Assembly: GCA_003254905.1 (NCBI GenBank)
Contig: QANU01019202.1
Coordinates: forward strand, 13,407 to 77,406
From: Nissolia schottii
Lineage: Eukaryota; Streptophyta; Magnoliopsida; Fabales; Fabaceae
DNA: 64,000 nt
Reading direction: 5' to 3'
How positions within the stretch are numbered: position 1 is the stretch's first letter; each line of letters opens with the position of its first letter. Below, in pieces: positions 22,800 to 35,182 of the stretch. The position numbers were made by a program, and so were the translations under genes. The notes beneath the pieces were generated by a model that was given only the letters and a program-made list of their open reading frames with translations, had not been told where the DNA came from and did not search any database.

Positions 22800-23244
22800 C
22801 TTGTTTGAGGGCTGGCTGTGGGGTCTTTAGTGGCCCTTGGTCATCTAGGTTTCATTTTATTTTCTCTTGGTGTGTTTTCGGTCATATTCGCTTATTAACT
22901 ATTTATGTCCGAACGTCCTAAAAATATTTCGGACATACAGTTGTGACCTATTAAATTTTCTTGTTAATATTTAAACCTTTATTGAAATATTCTTGAATTT
23001 ATTTTCATATGAATATATTTTACAGACTCCTGTGAGTCGTGATTAAATTCTAAAAATGACCTAATATTGACTCGAACGTCACCGGACGCCACGAGATCGC
23101 AGAATTATTATTTTAAACTAAAACTACAGGAATAAAATTAATATTTGAATTTTATTTTATTTTTATCTCACCTTTTCATTCTTAATACATTTTTAATTAT
23201 TTATTATGTGCCATTTTAACGAAAGAAAAAGTCGGGTTGTTACA

Positions 23245-24774
23245 CCGAATACCTAAGAGATCTGTAGGAAGCATCCGGCAATTCTAGGTAAAGTGACAAG
23301 GTGAATTGGGGAAAAAGAGAGGTCAAAAGAAGGCTGTAGTTTGAAGAGGGAACCGTAGTCTGAAAGGGATTATAATAGGAACCTTAACTAGTTTGGGGGG
23401 ACATAAGAGACAGTGACCATCACGTAACAAGAACAAGTGAAAACCTCTAAAAGACTTAAGAGCCAAATGGGTTGAATTTCATGAACGGGAAGGATTAGGA
23501 GTGTGAAGTGGGAATCAGACAAAGTATGAAGAAAGATCGAAACGAAGAAAAGTGGGAACTTGATAATGAAGAGCATGATAGAACTTTTACAGGGACAGTA
23601 TACCCTTACGCCCACCACAGATCAAATTTTTTCGAGTAAGTAGATAATCCCCCTTAGTACGCATCCTTTGATTGGCCAAAAATTTTACCCTAAGGTCCCC
23701 TAGGATGGAAAGGATGATGATTGTAGTTAGTAAGATCAGTCAGGAAAAGAGGCTAACAGAGCAAAGTATGTGTTGGGCGTAAATTGTGGATCTGAGAAAA
23801 ATCACTAAGGAGAAGGAAGTCGAAGTCCTATGGAGTTTGAAAGGGATCATAGGTTGTAGGTCGTAACAAGCCCAATATCGTAGTTGAGTGGGAACCACTG
23901 AGACGTGGAGGTGCGCGGAGGATTAAATGAGTTAAAGCACAATAGGAACCTTATAGGATCGATGCATTCCTTTTCCTTAAACGTAAGTTGGCATGTTGAT
24001 GGACCTTGTGTCTAGATTAACCCAGTACATAGAGAAGACTAGGAATCATTTAAAGATGATCATTAGTGAATAATGAGGTGACCCTTAGGGTTAACAAACT
24101 ATTAGAGAAGTTAGGGAACCAAGACCAATGAGTACTTGATTCATGGAGTTAAGAAAAATTTTCAAGGAGATTCCATGCATTAATGCCTAGAAGATCTGTT
24201 CCACCACTAGGAGATGAACGGCGCAGCCGAAGCGTGGTGGGACGCCGTTAGACCCCTCGTGAGTAAGCGGAGGTCCAACTTACTGGGAGTTAATACAAGA
24301 CAGTAATTGCCAACCTACATTTCCCTGGAAACCTCAAGGCTCAGAAGGAAGCCGAGTTATGGGAGCCACACCAAGGGACATGTCAAATGAGGAAGACACA
24401 ACCAGATTTGAAGAACTGAGCAGACACACGGGGACACGCGTGGAGAGCTTGGGAACTCATGAAAGACAAGAAGGGTGAGAGGAGGATGGTTGTGCATGGA
24501 GGGCAACGACAAGAACCGCTATGGGAAACACGACAACTTCTCTAAAGCTGCCACTGTAACCCTAACCGCAACACGGCAGTTAGGGCTAGTGATTGTCATA
24601 GCAGCTGAAGAGGCACCAGGATATGGACAACCAAGGTAAGCAAGTGGAAAGAGGTAGGAACCTTAAATAAAAAATGGGAGATGATGTGAGAAAGGCTTAC
24701 CCTGGATTGTTCTAGCGGTATGAATTCTCACTACCTCTAAAGTTCGAGGGCGAAATTTTTCTAAGGGGGTGGAA
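23245..24774 (+). pseudogene. Element B internal region with decayed gag
   Basis: The right part of element B's internal region, up to the purine tract at 24746-24774. At about 24190-24400 the DNA still shows traces of the Gypsy gag core, for example a stretch resembling the A-x-x-W-W-D segment seen in element 1. It is heavily decayed with many breaks. There is no pol. The rest is unremarkable AT-balanced DNA. Confidence 0.5.
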
Positions 24775-25306
24775 TATAACATCCCAGATTTTCCCCTTAT
24801 GAAGATGTCGCGAAAATCCACAATCAGGCCTAACAAAAGGTGAAACACCCTAGCTAACTGCATACGCTTAAGTCGTACGCAAGCTCACTAGGTTGTTTAC
24901 TACCTGGTGGGAATACCTTAGTCCATCGTTATCTTTCGAAATTAGTTGCTTACGAAAATAGGGACCAATTTTTAAACTTTTCATTTGCATCGATTAATTA
25001 CTAAAATAGAGCCATGCGTCGGAAAGAACAAGTATAACAAGCGGTAAAGCCCTTGGGCTTAGCAGATAGTAGTCGAATAATAATAAAGCATGGAATATAC
25101 ATTCAGTTGGTCCATCATACAAAGTCACATAGTTATAATTACAATAAGTAAGGTACAAATAACATATACATAATCCAAAAGTACCATATACATAATCCAA
25201 ATACATAGTATCAAAATGCAAGGGTTACTGGAACACTACTCACCATGCCCTTGATCAAAAAATCCCGGCGTCCAGTTACCTCTGGTCCATATCCTGTAGC
25301 AACCGC

Positions 25307-25372
25307 TCATGGCTCCTCGGGCGATTCGTCGGCATCCTCAAAATACGATTCATCATAGGTCCCTGAAGTCAT
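25307..25372 (-). CDS. Small acidic LTR ORF (A2, 21 aa)
   Basis: The peptide starts MTSGTYDESYF and continues EDADESPEEP. Compared with A4, 12 codons differ and 8 of those changes are synonymous, which suggests past selection on the peptide. It sits about 0.47 kb from the LTR end on the element strand. No homologue with known function is recognised. Confidence 0.5.
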   Translation of the reverse strand: MTSGTYDESYFEDADESPEEP

Positions 25373-26621
25373 AAGGCAGTGGGAGTGAGAACGGTAGGTT
25401 CTCAGTGGAAATAACTTTAGTTCCTGTATCTCGTGTTACATTAGGTAGGACTTCAGGCCGCTCAGAGATTTCTAAGTGTGCATACATACTAAACATCCTA
25501 CTGATTATTATCTGGCCTAAAGTTCTGAACGGCTTTATCTACGTTACTAAGTGATAGGGGATCTAATCTTCCTTTCTAAGTTCTCGTGCTTATTAACATT
25601 ACGTATACATACATAGCCGTCTCGAGCGTCCTCTTGATGGTAATTACAGAATATCAGATACATACATTTAATACATTCATGCATATCAGATTGAACATGG
25701 TTTTTGGAATATATGTTATCCCCACCATAGTAGTGCCCTCTTTCGACAGTACTATGACGGAATAACCTCGCACCCCCAGGTAGGCCCTCTTTCGACCTTC
25801 TTGCGGTTGCCTTCCACCTTCCGCGTGCCTTCTTTCGACACCTCAGAAGTGGACGAATGTTATACCCCCACCTAGCATGCCCTCTTTCGACAGTGCTAGG
25901 CGTGATAACCGCTCACCTCCAGGTATGCCATATCGACACCACCTGTGGCGGGCTTCCACCTTCAGTATGTCCCTCTGACCTACTGAAGTGGGATCGTTAT
26001 TTGGACCTGTGATCACGGCCTGTACATGTTTCTCATAACTTTTCAGCATTTCTTTTCATACAGCATTATTTCCTTTCAGTACCTGCAACATGACATGACT
26101 TGTTCCCTATGGTTCAATTCATAATCTTTACTTATTACAGAATTACTTCTCATCCTATAAAATTGTCTTATCATGATGCATGGAATGCTAACTGTAACAT
26201 CCCAGATTTTCCCCTTATGGAAATTTCGCTTAAATCCTAATTTCGCTTAATTAGAAGCACATTAGAGCTGATTATTTGGACTGGGAAAATTATTTAGAAA
26301 ATTAAATTGCTTTCAAATATCAGTCAAATAATTGCTTCTCGATCTCGCGAACTGCCGCAAGGTCCGTGCTAAATTTCGCCGAAAACCGGGATTTCGGTAG
26401 GCACCTAAGGTATCTGTGGAAATTACCCCTGGGTAATTTATTCACGAATACCTTAACCTGACATACTCATATGATCAGGAAAAATTCGTAGATCGCGGAT
26501 ATATATTTAGGATATTTTTCGGAGAACCGTGAGTGCGCCAGAAGTGGTTAAAAGCGACTGAAATGGAATAAGAGCTAGGATATTTATAATAAACTAATAA
26601 TAAATTAATATAATTTATTAA

Positions 26622-26654
<33 letters not shown>

Positions 26655-27117
26655 CAAGCAGGGGGCCACGGCTGTCAAGGGCCCCCTGGTGAAAGAAAAA
26701 GAAAAACAAAGAAAGAATGAGAGAAGAGAAGAAAAGAGAGAAGAGGAAACTGCTTCCTTCAGTTTTCCCCATTTCTATTACCGTTCGTGCACATCGCGGA
26801 AGCGCTACCGGACTTCGGAAAAACTCCCGGAGCACGCCATGGTGAAGAGGAAAATCGGCACAACAAAGCTACCGGAGCAGAATCGCCGTTGGATGTGGGT
26901 AACCCTAAGCCCACTGTCTATGTGGTTTAGTTTTTAACTGTATATGTGCCTATCTGTATATTTGACTGTATAACTGTTAAGTAGTATTTTGGGGGGATAT
27001 TGTGTAAAAAGGGTTTTGTGAACGGTAGAAAAATGAAACGCGTAACTGTACTACTTGGAACCCTAGGAACAGTGAAAGTTTACGATCTGGAGTCTCGGAA
27101 GGCGATTTTTGTAGTCT

Positions 27118-27350
27118 GCATTCGAATCCTTAAGGAATTCAATCGAATGAAAGCCCAAGCTGAGCTTTCCTTCGAATGAATTCCACTGCAGTCGAATGTA
27201 GGCGAGTTTTAGGGATTTCAATCGAATGAATTCCCTCGTATTCGAATGAAGCGATGTCGAGGGATTTCAGTCGAATGAAAACCTATTCCAATCGAATGAA
27301 AGAACTTCGAGGGATTTCATTCGAATGCCACAGCAAGTATTCGAATGAAA
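27118..27350. repeat. Ten-unit ATTCGAAT palindrome array (B-prime 5' LTR)
   Basis: Centres at 27122, 27143, 27172, 27192, 27222, 27242, 27271, 27292, 27321 and 27341 give steps 21, 29, 20, 30, 20, 29, 21, 29, 20. The identical array recurs in the 3' LTR at about 31865-32095. Confidence 0.9.
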
Positions 27351-27589
27351 CCTGGCAGAGTTGGGAGTTTAATGGTTTCAAGGGATCCAATGACTATGGT
27401 TAAGCTATTATTATATATTGAAGCATGCATCATGAGGATGGGATGCCATTTAAGAGTTAGGGCAGCCCTAGAACACTAGAGGTCAATGACTTAATGTAAA
27501 AAGAGCATAATGGAACTTAGGGAAATACGTATGTAGTTATATGCTAGGAAGCCCAGCTCTTGGCAATGTCTACTTGACACGCCCCTCGC

Positions 27590-27785
27590 CAGTCCCAAAA
27601 GGGTGGATTGGCCAATGTGTTACCTTGCCAAATCCCAAAAGGGTGGATTTGGTTAACGAAGTAATCCCAAAAGGGTGGATTAGTTCGCAGAGGTTAAAGA
27701 CACAAGGAAGGAAAATGTGTTACCTTGCCAAGTCCCAAAAGGGTGGAGTTGGTTAACGGATTAATCCCAAAAGGGTGGATTGATT
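27590..27785 (+). repeat. CCCAAAAGGGTGG hairpin series
   Basis: Five units share TCCCAAAAGGGTGGA. Outer arms pair within a unit, for example CCAAATCC with GGATTTGG and TAATCC with GGATTA, so arm bases change together while the core stays. The same block is at 32337-32532, a shorter version at 54315-54405, and single units at 12085 and 55755. Confidence 0.7.
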
Positions 27786-28378
27786 CGCAGAGGTTAATGG
27801 CACAAAGAAAGTAAAGTAAAGTTAAAGTAAAGATTGCTCATCGAAGCAAAAAGAGAAGTGAAGGAAGGATGACGTCATACCTAAAAGAATAAAGAAAGGA
27901 GAAGAAGGACGCTAACCCGGGTGAGCCGGTATGCGTAAGAGATCCCCAAGTCCCCCAAGCATGTAGTATAAAGGATATGTAGCGTGAAGCATAAGAAGTA
28001 TGTATGTGTATGAATGTGATGATTGAACAGCTATATGTATGTCAGTATGTATGTGATAAAGTATATATATATATGCATAGTCATGGATGTTATGTATGAT
28101 GTAAGTCAAGGGAACGACCCGAGACTGATAGCTTAATTATAACTGCATTGTAGAATTCACAAGCACGCAGACTTAGTAAGAAAGACTAGTTCCCCTATCA
28201 CCTAGATAATCTTAGATAAAGCCGTTCAGGACTTTAGGCCAGATAATAATCAGTAGGATGCTAGTATGCATGTTTTCACTTAGAAACACCGGAGCGGCCT
28301 GGAGGATATTCGAGTAAATGAATCATAGGTAGCCACAGGGACCCACTGAGGACTCAGAGTTCTCACCCCCAGTCGATT

Positions 28379-28426
28379 ATGGATCCAGGTGGACATAGCA
28401 AAGAGCTCGACCCAAGAGACACATGA
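28379..28426 (+). CDS. Small LTR ORF (B-prime, 15 aa)
   Basis: The peptide MDPGGHSKELDPRDT starts at the conserved ATG after CACCCCCAGT. The 3' LTR copy at 33121-33168 is identical in protein. It is related to the element B peptide. Translation is unproven. Confidence 0.4.
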   Translation: MDPGGHSKELDPRDT

Positions 28427-28860
28427 TGGGCGACAGAAAGCTGTAGATTGGAGCTGGAGCAAACTGACTATGATCGCCCTAAAGCGACACATGTTTTGTA
28501 TTATGTTCTATGCCTTTTATATTCCTTTGTGTACATATTTATTATTAAGGAAAATGTGTATCTGTATTTTGGGACCTTTGTTGTAAATATATATATACAA
28601 TTGTTTTTCATATTCCACTCTGATCTCTACCTAACATGCGGTAGATACTAGCGATTGTTGTTATATGTTTCTTTATCACACATGGCTCCTAATTTCTAAC
28701 TTGATAAGCACGCGAACGATTTTTGAATTGGTCCCTATTTCTGTGTAAGAATTATTTGCAGAGGTAAAAGTAAGGGCTATAAGTAACCCTACGCAACGAA
28801 CAACGACCCTGTGAGCATTGCTTACTACCATGGAAGTGGGCAGTTAGCAGGGGTATTGCA

Positions 28861-30935
28861 GTTGGTATCAGAGCAATTCGGTCCAAGTGAGCCTGAGAAC
28901 TGAGCTTATCCACACTTCCGAGTATGTCTTATTTTCAGCTTGCACAGTGTTTAAGTATAGCACCTTTGTGTATAAGGTCCAAGTGTATAGGTCGGAGTTC
29001 ACCGGTACCGGAACACCGATTTGTCCTTGTTTCTTGTGCACATTCAGAATCAGTCGCCATGCACTAAGTCTTGTCTTTTGAGATAAGGAGTAGTGTGGCA
29101 TAATGCACTCTAATGCTTTGCTTTCATTCAACTTTTGCGTTTTTCAGGAACATGGAGCCTAGCTAACTCCATGTCTTGTTAAGTGTATTCAGGGCTTGAT
29201 AGCTAGTGCAGAGTGGACTCTCTAAATCTTATTCTCGAGGAACTTGGCCTTCTGCTAAGTGTCTCCCTGCGATTAGACCGTTACTCATTGGGAGGGAATG
29301 GATTGTTCGGGAAATGAACTCCTAACCAAGGGAAGCCCTTTGCTCTTTCTCTCAATTAAAGTACTCCCATGCACATGCGTCCCTCCGTCCAGCAAGAATT
29401 TCTTTGGAAAATCTTTTGCTCCTATCCTCGGTAAAACACTCCCCTATGCCTGCATGGTCACTTCAGCAAGAGATCCTTTGGAAAAAGGCCTGCGCCTTTA
29501 CACCGTTTCAAATTCGTGCTCCTGCAAATCTTCGACTTTCCCTATGGAAGATTTTCGGTTCAAGGTTGAACGTTCTATTCTTTTGAAGGAATAGAATTTG
29601 AGATAGTTCTCTCTCCCCATTCTATTGCCTGTCAGACGAGCCACGCTATCCCGTTCCAATAGATCCTAGTTGACCTTGTCAACTTATTCCGATGGAGTAA
29701 GATCTCAATTCTTCTATTTTGGCGCCTCAAGCAGATCAAGCCTTCGCTTTCCAAAATTCGAACCATGATGCAAGATGTACCCTTGCATTTGATAGGGAAA
29801 TCAGGCTTAATAAAATTTGTAAATTACCTTTATATAACACAAAATTCAAAAAGACACTCCTTAAGAACAAAGTGGGATTCCCGAATACCTAAGAGATCTG
29901 TAGGAAGTATTCTGCGATTTTAGGTAAAGTGAAAAGATGGATTGGGGAAAAGGAGAGATAAAAAGGAGGGTATGGTTTGAAGATGGAACTGTAGTTTGAA
30001 AGGGGATACCATAAGGACCCTAGCTAATTTAATGGAGAAAAACATAAAATTTAGGAAGATACTCCTTAAGAATAAGTTGAAGTTCCCGAATAAAGAGGAT
30101 ACTTTTGGAAGTGCCCCGGTGACTTTAGGTATTCCAATGAGATGGGTTAGGAGAATAATGTGGGCAAGAGGAGAATGCCATTAAAATATATAGGACAGTA
30201 GTTAGGAAGAAAATGAGATAGAGACCCTAATCAGTTCAAGGAAGATCACAAGGAGCAATGGATTCAATACAGTGCAGGCTAGTAACCACCCCTAGAAACC
30301 ATAGGGATCCCATAGGGTGAAAAGAAAGCCGTCCAGAGGAAAGGTTAATACGGTGGAAGATGTTTTGATGCAAGAAGGTGATTCGGTAAGACTAGTTAGA
30401 GGAGCCTCCTGGGAGCATAGGAAGGATTGCGAGGAGTAGTCATACTATGGCAAGGAGAAAACTCTCAGCACCTAGAGATCATAAAGCCTAGGTTGCACCA
30501 GTCTGGTTCATTAGGAGTATCGAGAGTAAGACAGAAGCTAGAGGAACCTTGGAAACCGTAGAAGGAAACCCAACCTAAAAGTATGTACGGGGTGCAAATT
30601 GTGGATCTGAGAAAATCCCTAAAGGGGAAGGAAGTCGAAGTCCTATAGAGTTTGAAGGGGGTCATAGGTCGTAACAACCCCAATATCGTAGTGGAGTGGG
30701 AACCGTTGAGACGTGGAAGTCGCAGCGGAAGTGTAATGGAACACCGCTAGGCCTTTCGGAAGCAGGTGGAAATAGGTAAAAACCTTAACCAAAAATAAAA
30801 TGAAATAAAATAAAATAAAATAATAAAATAAAACTGGAAGACGATGTGAGAAAGGCTTACCTTGGATTGTTCTCAAGGCGCGAATTCTCACTACCCCTAA
30901 ATTTCGAGGACGAAATTTCTGTAAGGGGGGTGGAA
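28861..30935 (+). pseudogene. Element B-prime internal region
   Basis: It begins with the primer site TGGTATCAGAGCA at 28863 and ends with the purine tract at 30906-30935. The first kilobase matches the element B leader. Near 30715-30770 there are faint remains of the gag segment seen in element B. It is heavily decayed; no pol sequence is visible. A short run of AAAAT units lies at 30785-30830. Confidence 0.6.
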
Positions 30936-31360
30936 TGTAACATCACAGATTTTCCCCTTATGGAAATTTCGCTTAAATCCTAATTTCGCTTAATTAGAAG
31001 CACATTAGAGGTGATTATTTGGACTGGGAAAATTATTTAGAAAATTAAATTGCTTTCAAATATCAGTCAAATAATTGCTTCTCGATCTCGCGAAGTGCCG
31101 CAAGGTCCGTGCTAAATTTCGCCGAAAACCGGGATTTCGGTAGGCACCTAAGGTATCTGTGGAAATTACCCCTGGGTAATTTATTCACGAATACCTTAAC
31201 CTGACATACTCATATGATCAGGAAAAATTCGTAGATCGCGGATATATATTTAGGATATTTTTCGGAGAACCGTGAGTGCGCCAGAAGTGGTTAAAAGCGA
31301 CTGAAATGGAATAAGAGCTAGGATATTTATAATAAACTAATAATAAATTAATATAATTTA

Positions 31361-31401
<41 letters not shown>

Positions 31402-33602
31402 CAAGCAGGGGGCCACGGCTGTCAAGGGCCCCCTGGTGAAAGAAAAAGAAAAACAAAGAAAGAATGAGAGAAGAGAAGAAAAGAGAGAAGAGGAAACTGC
31501 TTCCTTCAGTTTTCCCCATTTCTATTACCGTTCGTGCACATCGCGGAAGCGCTACCGGACTTCGGAAAAACTCCCGGAGCACGCCATGGTGAAGAGGAAA
31601 ATCGGCACAACAAAGCTACCGGAGCAGAATCGCCGTTTGATGTGGGTAACCCTAAGCCCACTGTCTATGTGGTTTAGTTTTTAATTGTATATGTGCCTAT
31701 CTGTATATTTGACTGTATAACTGTTAAGTAGTATTTTGGGGGGATATTGTGTAAAAAGGGTTTTGTGAACGGTAGAAAAATGAAACGCGTAACTGTACTA
31801 CTTGGAACCCTAGGAACAGTGAAAGTTTACGATCTGGAGTCTCGGAAGGCGATTTTTGTAGTCTGCATTCGAATCCTTAAGGAATTCAATCGAATGAAAG
31901 CCCAAGCTGAGCTTTCCTTCGAATGAATTCCACTGCAGTCGAATGTAGGCGAGTTTTAGGGATTTCAATCGAATGAATTCCCTCGTATTCGAATGAAGCG
32001 ATGTCGAGGGATTTCAGTCGAATGAAAACCTATTCCAATCGAATGAAAGAACTTCGAGGGATTTCATTCGAATGCCACAGCAAGTATTCGAATGAAACCT
32101 GGCAGAGTTGGGAGTTTAATGGTTTCAAGGGATCCAATGACTATGGTTAAGCTATTATTATATATTGAAGCATGCATCATGAGGATGGGATGCCATTTAA
32201 GAGTTAGGGCAGCCCTAGAACACTAGAGGTCAATGACTTAATGTAAAAAGAGCATAATGGAACTTAGGGAAATACGTATGTAGTTATATGCTAGGAAGCC
32301 CAGCTCTTGGCAATGTCTACTTGACACGCCCCTCGCCAGTCCCAAAAGGGTGGATTGGCCAATGTGTTACCTTGCCAAATCCCAAAAGGGTGGATTTGGT
32401 TAACGAAGTAATCCCAAAAGGGTGGATTAGTTCGCAGAGGTTAAAGACACAAGGAAGGAAAATGTGTTACCTTGCCAAGTCCCAAAAGGGTGGAGTTGGT
32501 TAACGGATTAATCCCAAAAGGGTGGATTGATTCGCAGAGGTTAATGGCACAAAGAAAGTAAAGTAAAGTTAAAGTAAAGATTGCTCATCGAAGCAAAAAG
32601 AGAAGTGAAGGAAGGATGACGTCATACCTAAAAGAATAAAGAAAGGAGAAGAAGGACGCTAACCCGGGTGAGCCGGTATGCGTAAGAGATCCCCAAGTCC
32701 CCCAAGCATGTAGTATAAAGGATATGTAGCGAGAAGCATAAAGAAGTATGTATGTGTATGAATGTGATGATTGAATAGTGTATGTATGTCAGTATATATG
32801 TGATAAAGTATATATGCATAGTCATGGATGTTTATGTATGATGAAAGTTAAGGGAACGACCCGAGACTGATAGCTTAATTATAATTGCATTGTAGAATTG
32901 ACAAGCACGCAGACTTAGTAAGAAAGACTAGTTCCCCTATCACCTAGATAATCTTAGATAAAGCCGTTCAGGGCCTTAGGCCAGATAATAATTAGTAGGA
33001 TGCTAGTATACATGTTTTCACCTAGAAACACCTGAGCGGCCTGGAGGATATTCGAGTAAATGAATCATAGGTAGCCATAGGGACCCACTGAGGACTCAGA
33101 GTTCTCACCCCCACTCGATTATGGATCCAGGTGGACATAGCAAAGAGCTCGACCCAAGAGACACATGATGGGCGACAGAAAGCTGTAGATTGGAGCTGGA
33201 GCAAACTGACTATGATCGCCCTAAAGCGACACATGTTTTGTATTATGTTCTATGCCTTTTATATACCTTTGTGTACATATTTATTATTAAGGAAAATGTG
33301 TATCTGTATTTTGGGACCTTTGTTGTAAATATATATATACAATTGTTTTTCATATTCCACTCTGATCTCTACCTAACATGCGGTAGATACTAGCGATTGT
33401 TGTTATATGTTTCTTTATCACACATGGCTCCTAATTTCTAACTTGATAAGCACGCGAACGATTTTTGAATTGGTCCCTATTTCTGTGTAAGAATTATTTG
33501 TAGAGGTAAAAGTAAGGGCTATAAGTAACCCTACGCAACGAACAACAACCCTGTGAGCATTGCTTACTACCATGGAAGTGGGCAGTTAGCAGGGGTGTTG
33601 CA
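30936..33602 (+). repeat. Element B-prime 3' LTR
   Basis: It starts TGTAACATCACAG after the purine tract and ends GGGGTGTTGCA before the CTAAC duplication. It matches the 5' LTR almost base for base from about 26940 to 27980; most differences lie in the last 0.9 kb and in the AT microsatellite (31364-31400). Confidence 0.9.
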
Positions 33603-34562
33603 CTAACAGATTATGTCACATACTAAACATACTGCACTTACATCAGTTGCCAATTACAGTCACATGATTGATTGTTAGACTATGTGCCTCAAGATAGCTT
33701 CCATAGGGCTTTCAGGTCTCTGGCCGCTCAGTGGTACTCTAGGTTCGCTCAGCAGTCTGGGGTTTTGTAAAATTATATTTTCCATCCAAGACGTCAAGTT
33801 CTGCCACCGATCGCTCAGCATGCATTGGGACCGCTCAGCGGTACCAAGGGCCGCTCAGCGGTCACTGGCGAATCTGGAACAGTTTTCTTTGTTTTCTTTC
33901 CTTTCTCTTCCCCTTTTCTCATGGGTACTCCTTAAGGTTTCTACACATATTCCAGCCATCAAAATCCTATCTAGTCTAGGTCACAAGACCCTTCAGAATC
34001 ATCCAAACATCCTAGCCAAGGTTCTAAACTACCTAAGCATGCATACAAACGTCAAGGCATACACACACATAAGCACATACATCTGCAACGCCCTAGCTAG
34101 TTGGCCTATGCTTAAGTCATAGGTTTCCCTGGCTAGGTAGTTGAATGTTGGGCTGTGAACTATTACTGTTCTAGGTTATCAATTGAAACTAGGGTTACTG
34201 AAAATACGGGCCAGTTTGAAACTTCCTTTGCAAATACATGTATATAAAAAGTAATGAGCCTTGCGAGTAATACAACGAGTAGCGGCATAACTAAAAGATA
34301 AAAGAGTACAAGTACATACCTGTAGTGTGGAGCTTTATTGGCAAAAGATACACATAAGGGCCCGAATATACATAACACACCATTATATTATAGTACATAG
34401 GTTTTATACATAATCTCGTCCAGTGGATAATAATATACATACATCGGTAGCAATAATATACAAACGTAATAACTAAAAGCAAACTACGTACACGAGCGGC
34501 ACTACTCGCTTCGTGTACGGTACAAAACCCTATCCCTGCACTCGGGTCCGGCTGGCCGCCAC

Positions 34563-35048
34563 CTACTCAGAGTCTCCTAGGTGCTCCACGGGCTCCTCCT
34601 CCTCACTGCTGCTCAGGTCTGTCACCGCCGAGAACTCGCGTGGGATGAAGCGATGTGGCCGAGCTGTCAGTATCCTCTTCCGTACAGTGATCCGGCGACC
34701 TCGAGCTTGAGCCGCCGGGGTGGACGCATCTGGATCAGTAGCTGGCGTCGGGGTTGGTGTAGGCGTCTGCTCTGGCTCTGAAGGAGGCATCTCCTCATCA
34801 CCGTTGAGGCGAATCGGATCCCTCCTGCTACTCCCTGGATGCTCGTCCACCCAGATGGGATTTAGTGGCGATGTTCCTGGGGCTCCAAGTCTCTGCTGGG
34901 GAGAACGGTCAGGCTCGTCTGGTAGGCGTGCTGGCGCGAAGGTACTCATCTCCAGGAGAGTATCCGTGAGTAATTGCGCATGCGTGTGCTTGTGAATAGC
35001 CAGACATCCTTGGCCGGTGGCGAAGTCATGGCTGCAAGCTAGATCCAT
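34563..35048 (-). CDS. LTR-encoded acidic protein (161 aa)
   Basis: An intact 161-codon ORF lies inside solo LTR J. Recognisable blocks are STFAPARLPDEPDRSP, LNPIWVDE, RDPIRLNGDEEMPPSEPE, a Pro-Thr run, RKRILTARP and EFSAVTDLSSSEEEE near the C-terminus. It is basic in the middle and acidic at the end, with no signal peptide, membrane segment or known domain that I recognise. LTR G carries a related copy. In the 17 codons from DPIRL to PSEPE, all five J-G differences are synonymous. It occupies the same slot as the small ORFs of other LTRs. It might act in the nucleus or with RNA, but that is a guess. Confidence 0.6.
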   Translation of the reverse strand: MDLACSHDFATGQGCLAIHKHTHAQLLTDTLLEMSTFAPARLPDEPDRSPQQRLGAPGTSPLNPIWVDEHPGSSRRDPIRLNGDEEMPPSEPEQTPTPTPTPATDPDASTPAAQARGRRITVRKRILTARPHRFIPREFSAVTDLSSSEEEEPVEHLGDSE

Positions 35049-35182
35049 AATCGAGTGGGGGTGAGAACTATAGGTCCTCAGTGAGTCTTCTGTGGCTGCT
35101 AATGGTTCATTAACTCGAGTATCCTCCAGGCCGTTCAGGGGATCGCTAGGTGATCATACATACTACAAACCCTACTGATTAT

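Larger units (their letters stand above)
20373..23244 (-). mobile_element. Solo LTR A3
   Basis: It runs from TGAAACACCC at 20373 to GGGTTGTTACA at 23244, 2872 bp on the minus strand, with the exact duplication CCGAA (20368-20372, 23245-23249). The site is empty in element B-prime near 29883 (TTCCCGAATACC). It differs in its U3 from A1 and A2 but is close to A4 (39614-42685), making a subfamily that starts TGTAACAACCCGAC. It has a small ORF at 20796-20861, a hairpin series at 21335-21610 and GCTCAGCG palindromes at 22015-22115. Confidence 0.9.
26193..28860 (+). repeat. Element B-prime 5' LTR
   Basis: It starts TGTAACATCCC and ends GGGGTATTGCA before the primer site. Inside are an AT microsatellite (26624-26648), the GC hairpin (26661-26690), GTGGGTAACCCTAAG (26896), ten ATTCGAAT palindromes (27122-27341), CCCAAAAGGGTGG hairpins (27590-27785) and a small ORF (28379-28426). 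Confidence 0.9.
26193..33602 (+). mobile_element. Element B-prime: young two-LTR non-autonomous Gypsy element
   Basis: Two nearly identical LTRs (26193-28860 and 30936-33602, 2668 and 2667 bp) flank a 2.1 kb internal region, with the exact duplication CTAAC (26188-26192, 33603-33607). It has a primer site at 28863-28875 and a purine tract at 30906-30935. By eye the LTRs differ at roughly 25-30 places (about 1 percent), so insertion is probably within the last half million years. The structure looks whole for its class, but the internal region has no intact gag and no pol, so it would need help to move. Confidence 0.9.

Noticed and set aside
26689-26937. 82-codon Lys/Glu-rich frame in the B-prime LTRs
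   Set aside because: It starts in a purine-rich GAAAGAAAAAG tract, crosses the conserved GTGGGTAAC motif and is not kept in element B.
27541-27756. 71-codon frame identical in both B-prime LTRs
   Set aside because: Identity reflects the young LTR pair. The frame is built from the CCCAAAAGGGTGG repeat, and the related region at 54265 differs in length and end.
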